Of a DNA stretch of 64,000 nt, positions 52,656-60,242 are shown in pieces. Every line of letters starts with the position of its first letter. The stretch's first letter is position 1. The notes under the pieces are model-generated. The model did no database searches and was not told the DNA's origin. It worked only from the letters and a program-made list of their open reading frames with translations. The stretch is from Armatimonas rosea. GTDB lineage: Bacteria; Armatimonadota; Armatimonadia; Armatimonadales; Armatimonadaceae. Both the position numbers and the translations under genes were made by a program. The stretch spans positions 186,001 through 250,000 of the forward strand of contig NZ_JACHGW010000001.1 in the NCBI RefSeq assembly GCF_014202505.1, given 5' to 3'.

Positions 52656-53021
52656 CTACGGCAGGACGTGGGCAACGGCCGCGCCGGTACCGATGGAGCA
52701 GACCGGGTCGGTACCCAGGTTGCCGACGGTGTAGGTTCCGCTCGATGCACAGGTGGGAGTACCGCCCTTGATGTAGGTGGTGGTACCCGCGCCACAGAGC
52801 ACGGACAGAGCGGGCATGGTGGAGCCCTGTGCCAGCTTGTAGTCCATGGCGTACTGCTCCTTGGCGGAGTCGATCTGCTTCAGGTTGGCAACACAAGCAC
52901 GAGCGCGAGCGGACTCACGAGCACGGACAAAGTTGGGGACAGCGATCGCGACCAGGATACCGATAATCAGGACGACGATCATAATTTCAACAAGCGTAAA
53001 CGCACGGCGAAGAGACTTCAT
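52656..53021 (-). CDS. Short type IV pilin-like protein, copy C
   Basis: A 121-aa pilin with leader KSLRRA and FTLVEIMIVVLIIGILVAIA. The C-terminal half (VLCGAGTTTYIKGGTPTCAS) is essentially that of copy A. The bases upstream of the ATG (tttttag..agtgacctt) are shared with copy A as well, so these two are the most recent duplicates. It is separated from the FecR gene by 108 bases. Confidence 0.88.
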   Translation of the reverse strand: MKSLRRAFTLVEIMIVVLIIGILVAIAVPNFVRARESARARACVANLKQIDSAKEQYAMDYKLAQGSTMPALSVLCGAGTTTYIKGGTPTCASSGTYTVGNLGTDPVCSIGTGAAVAHVLP

Positions 53022-53129
53022 TTTTAGTTAGTGACCTTTCATGTTCGAGCCCAAGGGGTGATCCCGCTTCTCTCTTACAAAGAGAATTATGGCCCTTCGC
53101 CGGATTAACTTCAGGTCGATTTTGAGCAC

Positions 53130-53885
53130 TTAGCCGCGCCAGATACCAGGTTTTGGGCCGCCGGGGCGGTTTTTTTGCCTTAGGGGCGGAGCGGGCCTTG
53201 CTCCGGGGCGCTTGGCGGGGAGGCTCTTTAGGTGCAAGTACCGCCAGAGCTCCGACTCGCGGCCTCGGGTGAGCTTGAGAGGGCCTTGACCACGCTGCTG
53301 CGCCCAGGCCCCTTCACGGTTGAGCAGGCTCCACATGACCTGGTGCTCTCGGAGCTGACGGCTCGCGATGAGCTTGGCGCGCTGGCGGGCGGCTCGAACC
53401 ATCATGCCCTCACGGACAGCCACCGGCTGGCCCAGAGGCACCCCTGCATCGTCGTAGGACTGCACCTCGACACTGCCCTCCTCCGTGCTGACAATCATCT
53501 CCTGGGTCTCTTGGTCTAGGCCCACGGCAAAGAAGGTCCCCGTAACCCCCGCGACCCCACTGGAGGTCTCCACAGTGAACTTGGAGGGGTGGTTGGCCTT
53601 CTTGACCAAGGCCCAGACCTGGCCGCTGAGCACCTTGAGGGCAAACTGCTTATCCTGCCCCAGCTGGTTGAGTACCACAGTGCTACTGGCCCCGACCCGC
53701 ACGACATGCTTGTCGGGGAGCTCGATCAGAAGGGCGGCATCGCTTGCGGTGCGCAGGACAGTGGCCGCAGGGACACGATCCCCGATGGAGAGGGGACGAA
53801 ACGTGGTGCTACCGGGGAGCTTTTTCTCCACACTACCAAAGGCATCGGCGATGCGGGCAAAGGGGGGAGACTGCATGGTTGTCAC
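53130..53885 (-). CDS. FecR-domain protein
   Basis: A 251-aa protein with a FecR-type sensor domain: GDRVPAATVLRTASDAALLI, then VVRVGASSTVVLNQLG, SGQVWALVKKANHPSKFTVE and VAGVTGTFFAVGLD. No transmembrane segment or signal peptide is clear. The C-terminus is basic and Pro-rich. The GTG at 53885 overlaps the cyclase stop (GTGA). FecR domains often occur with CHASE2-cyclase proteins, so it probably works in the same signalling unit. Confidence 0.85.
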   Translation of the reverse strand: MTTMQSPPFARIADAFGSVEKKLPGSTTFRPLSIGDRVPAATVLRTASDAALLIELPDKHVVRVGASSTVVLNQLGQDKQFALKVLSGQVWALVKKANHPSKFTVETSSGVAGVTGTFFAVGLDQETQEMIVSTEEGSVEVQSYDDAGVPLGQPVAVREGMMVRAARQRAKLIASRQLREHQVMWSLLNREGAWAQQRGQGPLKLTRGRESELWRYLHLKSLPAKRPGARPAPPLRQKNRPGGPKPGIWRG

Positions 53886-55666
53886 TCCTTGACCGGGGCA
53901 GGCCGGAAGACCCGCACGGGCTGTTGTTTACCTCTGACGGTGATCTCTCCCAGGGGTTCAGCGGTGAGGCTCTCCAGCTGCGAAAAACTTCCCTCGCTGA
54001 GGAGAATGGGGGTCTTGAGGGTCTTGGTGGCCTCTTGAAGCCGCGAGGCCAGGTTGACCACGTCCCCGATCACCGTGCGCTGCATCCGCCCCGGGGTGCC
54101 GATAAAGCCCTCGCGCGCCAGCCCCGAGGCGATCCCAATCCCGACCTGAATGCCGATGGTCTCCGCCGCACGCTGCATCTCCCAGGCCCACCGGATCGCG
54201 CGCACCGCACCCGGCTCCTGCTTGGGAAGCTCGAAGAAGTAGAGCAAGATCGCATCGCCCATGAACTTATCCAGCTCCGAGCCAAAGCGCCGCGCCGCGC
54301 TATCGCCCGCCTCAAAGTACGAGCGCAGCATCGCCTCGACCGCATCGGCGCTGTGGGTCTCGCAGAAGCTGGTGAAGCCGCGGATATCGCAGAAGACCAC
54401 CGTGACATAGACCTCTTGGGTCCCCAGCTGCATTCCCCTGCCCGAGAGGGCGCTATGGGCCGCCGCTGCCGAGACCTGGGTCTTGAAGGCGCGGTGCGCC
54501 CGGACGATCTCGTAGGGGGTGGTTATCGCAACCGAGAGGCCCAGCAGCAGGAGGGGCGTGGCGCTCTCCCACCAGACCCCCGTCCGAAGAAAGGTCGCGT
54601 GGGTCAGCAAGGTCCAGGCACTGCCCAGCAGGCCCGCGCCGAGCAGAGCGGGGAGAAGGGTGAAGCGCCAGACCAGGATCAGAAAGGCCACACTCAGCCC
54701 CAGCCCAATCCACAGGCTCCAGGCCTCCGTGGTCCGTAGGCTGTTGCGGGTGGCGGTCATGTAGGCGATGTTGGCCAGGATCTCGGTGCCGGTCATCTCG
54801 CCGAGGGGGGTCATGTGCCGGTCTTCGAGCGTGCTGTAGCGCCCGACAAACACGAGCTTGCCCTTGAGCTCTGCGGGGGGCGAGTCGCTCAGTAGGATAT
54901 CCTCGTAGCGCACCCGTGGAAAGGTATTCTCTGGCCCCAAGTAGCGAATGAGCGCTGTATTGGAGCCAAAGCTGGCCGCGATTGGCAGCCGTAGCGTCCC
55001 CCAGAGGAAGTAGCCCCCGGTCACCTGTGCCGCCTGCTCCAGCACGCCCTCCCCCGCGGCTACCAGCGCAATCCCGAGATGCGGGACATGCCGGTCGAGG
55101 CGGGTGCTGCCTTGGTCCTGCACAAGCGAGGGAATAAAGCGCACGCTGCGGCCTGCGGAGCGAGGAACCTCCACGGAGGCGGGGGTAAGGCCCTCCTCTA
55201 GGGTCGAGGCGAGGGGGACGAAGGTCTCTTCCCCGGTCTCTGTCTGGAGCGGACGGGTGGCTGCAAGGGTCCCTTGGCGCGTCTTAAGGGCGCTGAGGAA
55301 GCTCTCGTCGTGCTCGCTTTTTTCGGTAAAGACCAGGTCAAAGGCGATCCCCCGCACCCCCGCCCGCTCTAGCTGGCGCAGGAGATCCCCATGGCACGAG
55401 CGGGGGAGGGGATAGAACGGGTCTTCAAGAACCTCGGAGAAGGCCAGCTTGATGGGCGTCTCATCGTCCATGGCGACGATCACCACGGGCGACTCGGCGA
55501 TAGTCAGGGGCTTCTTGCGTGCGCTAGCCTGCAGGTGCCAGTCGTAGAAAGGCCACTCTAGATCGCCCACCGCAGGAAGCAGGGGGCTCGGCCGCCAGAC
55601 GAGCACCGCGACCAGGGCAAAGGCAAGCACCCCAATAAACGCTAGCGCCTGTCCACGTCGGTTCAT
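53882..55666 (-). CDS. CHASE2-domain adenylate/guanylate cyclase
   Basis: A 594-aa signalling protein. One N-terminal helix (QALAFIGVLAFALVAVLVW) is followed by an extracytoplasmic CHASE2 domain (FYDWHLQASARKKPLTIA, RVRYEDILLSDSP, FVGRYSTLEDRHMTPLG). Three more transmembrane helices (about 325-395) lead to a class III cyclase catalytic domain (YVTVVFCDIRGFTSFCETHS, KFMGDAILLYFF and TVIGDVVNLASRLQEAT). Both metal-binding Asp are present. The ATG at 55666 is chosen; the longer frame starts with TTG. Whether it makes cAMP or cGMP is not readable. Confidence 0.9.
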   Translation of the reverse strand: MNRRGQALAFIGVLAFALVAVLVWRPSPLLPAVGDLEWPFYDWHLQASARKKPLTIAESPVVIVAMDDETPIKLAFSEVLEDPFYPLPRSCHGDLLRQLERAGVRGIAFDLVFTEKSEHDESFLSALKTRQGTLAATRPLQTETGEETFVPLASTLEEGLTPASVEVPRSAGRSVRFIPSLVQDQGSTRLDRHVPHLGIALVAAGEGVLEQAAQVTGGYFLWGTLRLPIAASFGSNTALIRYLGPENTFPRVRYEDILLSDSPPAELKGKLVFVGRYSTLEDRHMTPLGEMTGTEILANIAYMTATRNSLRTTEAWSLWIGLGLSVAFLILVWRFTLLPALLGAGLLGSAWTLLTHATFLRTGVWWESATPLLLLGLSVAITTPYEIVRAHRAFKTQVSAAAAHSALSGRGMQLGTQEVYVTVVFCDIRGFTSFCETHSADAVEAMLRSYFEAGDSAARRFGSELDKFMGDAILLYFFELPKQEPGAVRAIRWAWEMQRAAETIGIQVGIGIASGLAREGFIGTPGRMQRTVIGDVVNLASRLQEATKTLKTPILLSEGSFSQLESLTAEPLGEITVRGKQQPVRVFRPAPVKE

Positions 55667-55763
55667 TCTGGTGACGATGATACCAGCAAAAGATGAAAAC
55701 AAAATGGTGCTCCGGTATACGCTTGTTTGCTGAAAAACGAAACTTCAGTGATACTGTCCCGAT

Positions 55764-57794
55764 ATGTTTTCACGCGCAGCACTGTTGCTTACCTCTTTGT
55801 GTCTCCTCGTGCCGCTTCTGCATGCCCGGGAGCCGGAGCGTAGCAGCCGTCCGCTCCAGGCACACCGTCGCACGGCCCCAGCCCCGAGTCTCGATGGCGA
55901 GCTCACGGATGCTCTCTGGAAAGACGTCCCCACCGCCAGCGAGTTCACCGATCCCCAGACCGGAAGGCTCGCCGCCGACCCGACCGTGGCGAGGCTCACC
56001 TACGATAATGAGAGTATCTATGTCGCCATTGAGTGCCGCGACAGCCAGCCCGAGGGGATCGTGGGGCGGGAGCTGGAGCGCGATAGCCTCTACCGGGGCG
56101 ACCGCAACAGCGAGGACTGGATCGAGGTCGCCTTCGATCCCTTTCTCTCCTTTAAAGAAAACGACCAGGCGCGCTTTGCGGTCAATGCGCTGGGAACCCG
56201 CTCGGCGCGCTTTGGGGGCGGTCGTGCCAACAAGGCGGAGTGGAGCGGGGCTTGGGACGCCGCGGTCAAGCGCACCCCGACCGGCTGGAGCGCGGAGCTA
56301 CGGATTCCCTGGAAGGTGCTGAACTACCCTGCGGGGCAGGCGGGACAGAAGCGCGACTTCGGGCTCAACTTCACCCGCTTCCAGTACCGGACACGCATCC
56401 GCTCGCAGTGGAGCAACACGGGCCTGCAGGGCTTCTCGAACCTCATTGGGCGCTGGAAAGATGTCGAGGTGCCGCGAAGCGCCTTCCACCCGACTCTCTC
56501 CACCCTGCCCTACACGCTCACGTTTGGCGGCGATGGTCCTGCTGTGGAGCGGATGGGGATCGATGCCCGCTACCAAGCGACCCCCGATCTCACGGCGGTG
56601 GTGAGCGCCAACCCAGACTTTGCGACTGTCGAGAACGCGGTGCAGAGCATCGGCTTCTCCCGCTCAGAGCGCTTTGTGGAGGAGCGTCGGCCCTTCTTTC
56701 TCGAAGGCGGCGACTACTTCCGCACGGGGCAGTTCTTCTCTCTGGGGCCGCTGTTCTACTCCAACCGGATCGAGAAGTTCGATGTGGGGGCGAAGGTCTT
56801 TGGCAAGCTCAGCCCACAGGACACGATCGGGGTCTTGCTCACCGAGGACTTTGGCAACCGTAGCGACCTAGTGGCGCGCTACCGCCGCGATCTCTCCCCA
56901 ACAGCCCAGGCGGGGGTCTTTATGAGCCAGAAAGATGCGCTGGCCGGGGACCACAACAGCGTGGGCGGTGCCTTTGCCAACAACCGCTGGGGGAAGGTCG
57001 GCTTCGATAGCCAGCACTTCTTCTCGGGCGGGCGGGTCGAGGGCGAGAAGGCCGACGGTTATGCATCGTCCAATAACTTCCAGTACTTCGATGGCAACCA
57101 CTTCACGAGTGTCCAGTATCTGACAGCTAGCAAGGACTTCCGCGATGCCAATGGGCTGGTCTTCTTCAACGACTTCAAGGGCTTCTCGGGCTACCACAAC
57201 TGGAGTCGTGAGTGGCGCAAGGGGGCCTGGCGCTCGTTCAATGTGGACTTTGGGCCGCAGTACTGGTGGCACCAAGACGGCCGTCCCTTCCAGCGCGGCG
57301 CGTCTCTGGGGGTGAACTTCCAGACCCGCTCGGACTGGAGCCTGGGGGTGAATGTCAACCACAGCCGCTTCGACGAGCAGACCGACCGGACGATTGGGTT
57401 TCGGCTGACCTCGGGGGTGAGCAATCGCTTCAAGAGCTACGGGCTAAACTTTACGACCGGAACCCAAGGCGGGGCCCCGACGCGCTTTTTCGGCCCGCAG
57501 GTCTCGGTGCGGATGCTCAAACGGCTCGATGTGATCTACCAAGGGGGGATTCAGGAGCAGAACGGCTGGAACCGGCAGCATATCGCGACCTTCAACTACC
57601 AGTTCTCGGGCACCCGGACGCTGGGAGGGCGTGTCGTCAGCCAGACCGAGCCGGGCAAGGCCCCCAATACGAACTGGTATGTCTCGTACCGCAATGCGGG
57701 CGGCGCGGGGACGGAGCTCTACTTCCTCTTTGGGGACCCCAATGCCGTAAAGTTCACGCCCCGCGCCGCGGTCAAGCTGGTCTTTGCGCGCTAG
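55764..57794 (+). CDS. DUF5916 protein: CBM9-like domain plus outer-membrane barrel
   Basis: A 676-aa protein with a signal peptide (RAALLLTSLCLLVPLLHA) and a CBM9-like sandwich (TAPAPSLDGELTDALWKDVP, NESIYVAIECRDSQP, EDWIEVAFDPFLSFKENDQA). The DUF5916 barrel follows, marked by RFVEERRPFFLEGGDYF, and ends in a terminal aromatic strand (FTPRAAVKLVFAR). It is probably outer-membrane; a ligand or transport substrate is not known. Its stop lies within the hairpin at 57791-57819. Confidence 0.9.
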   Translation: MFSRAALLLTSLCLLVPLLHAREPERSSRPLQAHRRTAPAPSLDGELTDALWKDVPTASEFTDPQTGRLAADPTVARLTYDNESIYVAIECRDSQPEGIVGRELERDSLYRGDRNSEDWIEVAFDPFLSFKENDQARFAVNALGTRSARFGGGRANKAEWSGAWDAAVKRTPTGWSAELRIPWKVLNYPAGQAGQKRDFGLNFTRFQYRTRIRSQWSNTGLQGFSNLIGRWKDVEVPRSAFHPTLSTLPYTLTFGGDGPAVERMGIDARYQATPDLTAVVSANPDFATVENAVQSIGFSRSERFVEERRPFFLEGGDYFRTGQFFSLGPLFYSNRIEKFDVGAKVFGKLSPQDTIGVLLTEDFGNRSDLVARYRRDLSPTAQAGVFMSQKDALAGDHNSVGGAFANNRWGKVGFDSQHFFSGGRVEGEKADGYASSNNFQYFDGNHFTSVQYLTASKDFRDANGLVFFNDFKGFSGYHNWSREWRKGAWRSFNVDFGPQYWWHQDGRPFQRGASLGVNFQTRSDWSLGVNVNHSRFDEQTDRTIGFRLTSGVSNRFKSYGLNFTTGTQGGAPTRFFGPQVSVRMLKRLDVIYQGGIQEQNGWNRQHIATFNYQFSGTRTLGGRVVSQTEPGKAPNTNWYVSYRNAGGAGTELYFLFGDPNAVKFTPRAAVKLVFAR

Positions 57795-57819
57795 CCGCCG
57801 GTTGGAAACCGGCGGCTAG
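57791..57819. terminator. Perfect hairpin containing both convergent stop codons
   Basis: A perfect 13-bp stem (57791-57803 with 57807-57819) with a GGA loop. The TAG of the plus-strand gene (57792-57794) and the TAG of the minus-strand gene (57816-57818) both sit inside the stem. There is no T run, so it may act as an mRNA 3' end stabiliser or as a repeat. The core sequence is shared with 45173-45192. Confidence 0.7.
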
Positions 57820-58718
57820 GAAGAGGCCTGGACGCTGGTATTGACGACGGGCTGGGCGGACTGCTCGGAGCAGAGGACGGTCATGAGGTTGGCGACCATG
57901 GCGGCCTTCTGGTCCTCGCTCATCTGCACCATCTTTTTCTCCTCGATCCGCTGGAGCGCCATCTCGACCATTCCGACCGCGCCCTCGACAATGCGCTGGC
58001 GGGCGGAGATCACGGCGGCGGCCTGCTGGCGGCGGAGCATCGCGCCGGCGATCTCGGGGGAGTAGGCCAGGTGTGAGAGGCTGGCATCGGTGACCGTCAC
58101 CCCGGCGGGGGCGAGGCGGGCCTGGATCTCTTTGACCAAATCATCACAGACCTCGCTGGCGTTGCGCCGCAGCGAGATCGCCCTGTCGTCGTCGGAGTCG
58201 TAGGGGTGCGTGGCGGCGATATGGCGGATCGCGGTCTCGGACTGCATCGCCACAAACGACTCGTAGTTCTGCACCTCAAAGGTCGAGCGGTAGGTATCGG
58301 TGACTTTCCAGACAATCACGCAGGCGATCTCAATTGGGTTGCCCATGGAGTCGTTGACCTTGAGCTGCTGGCCGTTGAGCGTCCGGGTGCGCAGGCTGAT
58401 GCGCTGCTTGCCCACCCAGGGCAGGGTCCAGAAGATCCCGTTTTTCTTGACCGTCCCGACATACTTGCCAAACATCATCAAGACAAAGCTCTCTCCTGGT
58501 GCCACGGTGAAGTAGCCGCCTAGCGTGAAGAAAACCAAGAGCATGAGGCCAACGCCAAGGGGGATGTTCTGGGTCGCGAAGCCAAAAATCGCGATCCCGA
58601 CCAGGATTAAGTGGATGGCAATGGCGAGCCCACCGGGGAGCCCGACCGCATCTTTCTCGCGTGACCACCCCGAGGAGGTCTCCTCTTGGGGGTGCATCTG
58701 TTGTTGGTTCTGAAACAT
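57816..58718 (-). CDS. SPFH/prohibitin-family membrane protein
   Basis: A 300-aa protein with two N-terminal transmembrane helices (LAIAIHLILVGIAIFGFATQ and GVGLMLLVFFTLGGYFTV) and an SPFH domain (VLMMFGKYVGTVKKNGIFWT, then IACVIVWKVTDTYRSTFEVQ). A helical coiled coil follows, with RRQQAAAVISARQRIVEGAV. The ATG at 58718 with GGAGGAC upstream is preferred to a longer frame. The family scaffolds membrane microdomains and regulates membrane proteases. It is divergent from the DUF1501 gene. Confidence 0.9.
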   Translation of the reverse strand: MFQNQQQMHPQEETSSGWSREKDAVGLPGGLAIAIHLILVGIAIFGFATQNIPLGVGLMLLVFFTLGGYFTVAPGESFVLMMFGKYVGTVKKNGIFWTLPWVGKQRISLRTRTLNGQQLKVNDSMGNPIEIACVIVWKVTDTYRSTFEVQNYESFVAMQSETAIRHIAATHPYDSDDDRAISLRRNASEVCDDLVKEIQARLAPAGVTVTDASLSHLAYSPEIAGAMLRRQQAAAVISARQRIVEGAVGMVEMALQRIEEKKMVQMSEDQKAAMVANLMTVLCSEQSAQPVVNTSVQASS

Positions 58719-58874
58719 TGTCTGTCCTCCGCACGCTCTGACCCGTAGATCGGGAAACTGGTTGCCATTGTACCGGAGGGATCGCCGATATTTACCAGTG
58801 ATTTTCATTCAAGGCCATTGCCGACCCTTGTGTGACGGCTTAAAATCAACCAGTACGGCGAGTGAGGTGAGGAT

Positions 58875-60242
58875 TTGGGACGACGCAGTTTTCTAGGGAT
58901 CGGGGGCATGGCGCTGGGGCAGGCGCGGCCGGGAGCGCGGGCGAAGCAAGTGCTGGTGATCTTCGAGCAGGGGGGAGTCTCCCATATCGACACCTGGGAC
59001 CCCAAGCCCGATGCACCCACGGAGCACCGGAGCCCGTTTAAGACCATCAAGACCAAGGCCGACGGAGTCTATGTCACCGAGCTTCTGGCGCAGACCGCCC
59101 AGCACATGGACAAGCTTGCCATTGTCCGCTGCATGACCCAGCCGACTCCAGGCATTGGCAACTCGCACCCCAAGGGCTCGCAGTATGTCTACTCGGGCGA
59201 GGCACCCGGCGGCCCGGTGGAGATGCCCGATATCGGCTCGATTGTCGCCCAGCGCCTCGGGACCAAGGCACCGTACCTACCCGCCCATATCCTCCTGCCC
59301 GGCACCGATGAGCAGGCCGATAGCTCGCGCATTGGCTTCATGCCCCCCGGCTACACCGCATTTAAGACCGGAGGGAGCCCCGCCGATCCCAAGTGGCAGG
59401 TGCCCAATCTCGGGCTGTTGACGGGGATCGATGAGCGGCGCTTCAAGGACCGACAGAGCCTGCTCTCCGCGCTGGATGTGGGCTTTGTGCACGGGAGCGC
59501 GCCCAAGGATGTCGAGGCGATGCAGTCGCTGATGCACCAGGCCACGGACATGCTCACCAACCCGCTGACCCGCAAGGCCTTTGACCTGGGCACGGAGTCC
59601 GATAAAGTGCGCGAGCGCTACGGCACGGGCCACCGTGGCCAGTGCTACCTGCTGGGCCGCAAGCTGATCGAGTCGGGCGTGCGCTACGTCACCGTGGATG
59701 TCCGCGAGCCGATGAACTCGTATGTCAATGGCAAGCAAGTCCGCTACGACGGTGGCAACAACATGAACTGGGACCACCACGATGGGATCTACTCCAAGAC
59801 CCACACCAACAACATTCCCGGTGGCGGCGCGGGCGCGGGGCGCTGGGGCATCCAGACCTGGCCGATGATGGGCTCGACCGACCAGGCGTTCTCCGCCCTG
59901 ATCGAGGACATGGCCCAGCGCGGTTTACTGCAAGAGACCCTGGTCTGCTTTGTGACGGAGTTCGGTCGCACGCCACGCATCAACGAGCGCCAGGGCCGTG
60001 ACCACTGGACCCATGCCTTTAGCTTCGCCTTCGCCGGCGCGGGTGTCCCTGGCGGCACGGTGATCGGCTCGACCGACCGCGACGGTGGCTTTATCACTAG
60101 CCCGATGGCCTACACGCTAGAGGACTACGCCGCGACAATCTACGAGAAGCTGGGCATCGACCGCCGCCAGCCGCTCCACACCCCACAAGGTCGCCCCGTG
60201 CCTATCGCGGGCAAGGGCAAGCCCATCCCGGAGCTGTTTTAG
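58875..60242 (+). CDS. DUF1501 (sulfatase-like fold) secreted protein
   Basis: A 455-aa protein starting with TTG (GAGGTGAGGA upstream). The N-terminus RRSFLGIGGMALGQARPGA is a twin-arginine signal. DUF1501 features are VLVIFEQGGVSHIDTWDPKP, NSHPKGSQYVYSGEA, YGTGHRGQCYLLGRKLIESG, CFVTEFGRTPRINERQGRDH and FAFAGAGVPGGTVIGSTD. DUF1501 is nearly always paired with DUF1549/DUF1553 proteins, as here, and is thought to act in degradation of complex or sulfated substrates, though its activity is unproven. Confidence 0.93.
   Translation: MGRRSFLGIGGMALGQARPGARAKQVLVIFEQGGVSHIDTWDPKPDAPTEHRSPFKTIKTKADGVYVTELLAQTAQHMDKLAIVRCMTQPTPGIGNSHPKGSQYVYSGEAPGGPVEMPDIGSIVAQRLGTKAPYLPAHILLPGTDEQADSSRIGFMPPGYTAFKTGGSPADPKWQVPNLGLLTGIDERRFKDRQSLLSALDVGFVHGSAPKDVEAMQSLMHQATDMLTNPLTRKAFDLGTESDKVRERYGTGHRGQCYLLGRKLIESGVRYVTVDVREPMNSYVNGKQVRYDGGNNMNWDHHDGIYSKTHTNNIPGGGAGAGRWGIQTWPMMGSTDQAFSALIEDMAQRGLLQETLVCFVTEFGRTPRINERQGRDHWTHAFSFAFAGAGVPGGTVIGSTDRDGGFITSPMAYTLEDYAATIYEKLGIDRRQPLHTPQGRPVPIAGKGKPIPELF

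Noticed and set aside
52209-53021. Repeated sequence in the pilin genes as a CRISPR-like array
   Set aside because: The similarity is explained by paralogous pilin reading frames; there are no short regularly spaced repeats and no cas genes.
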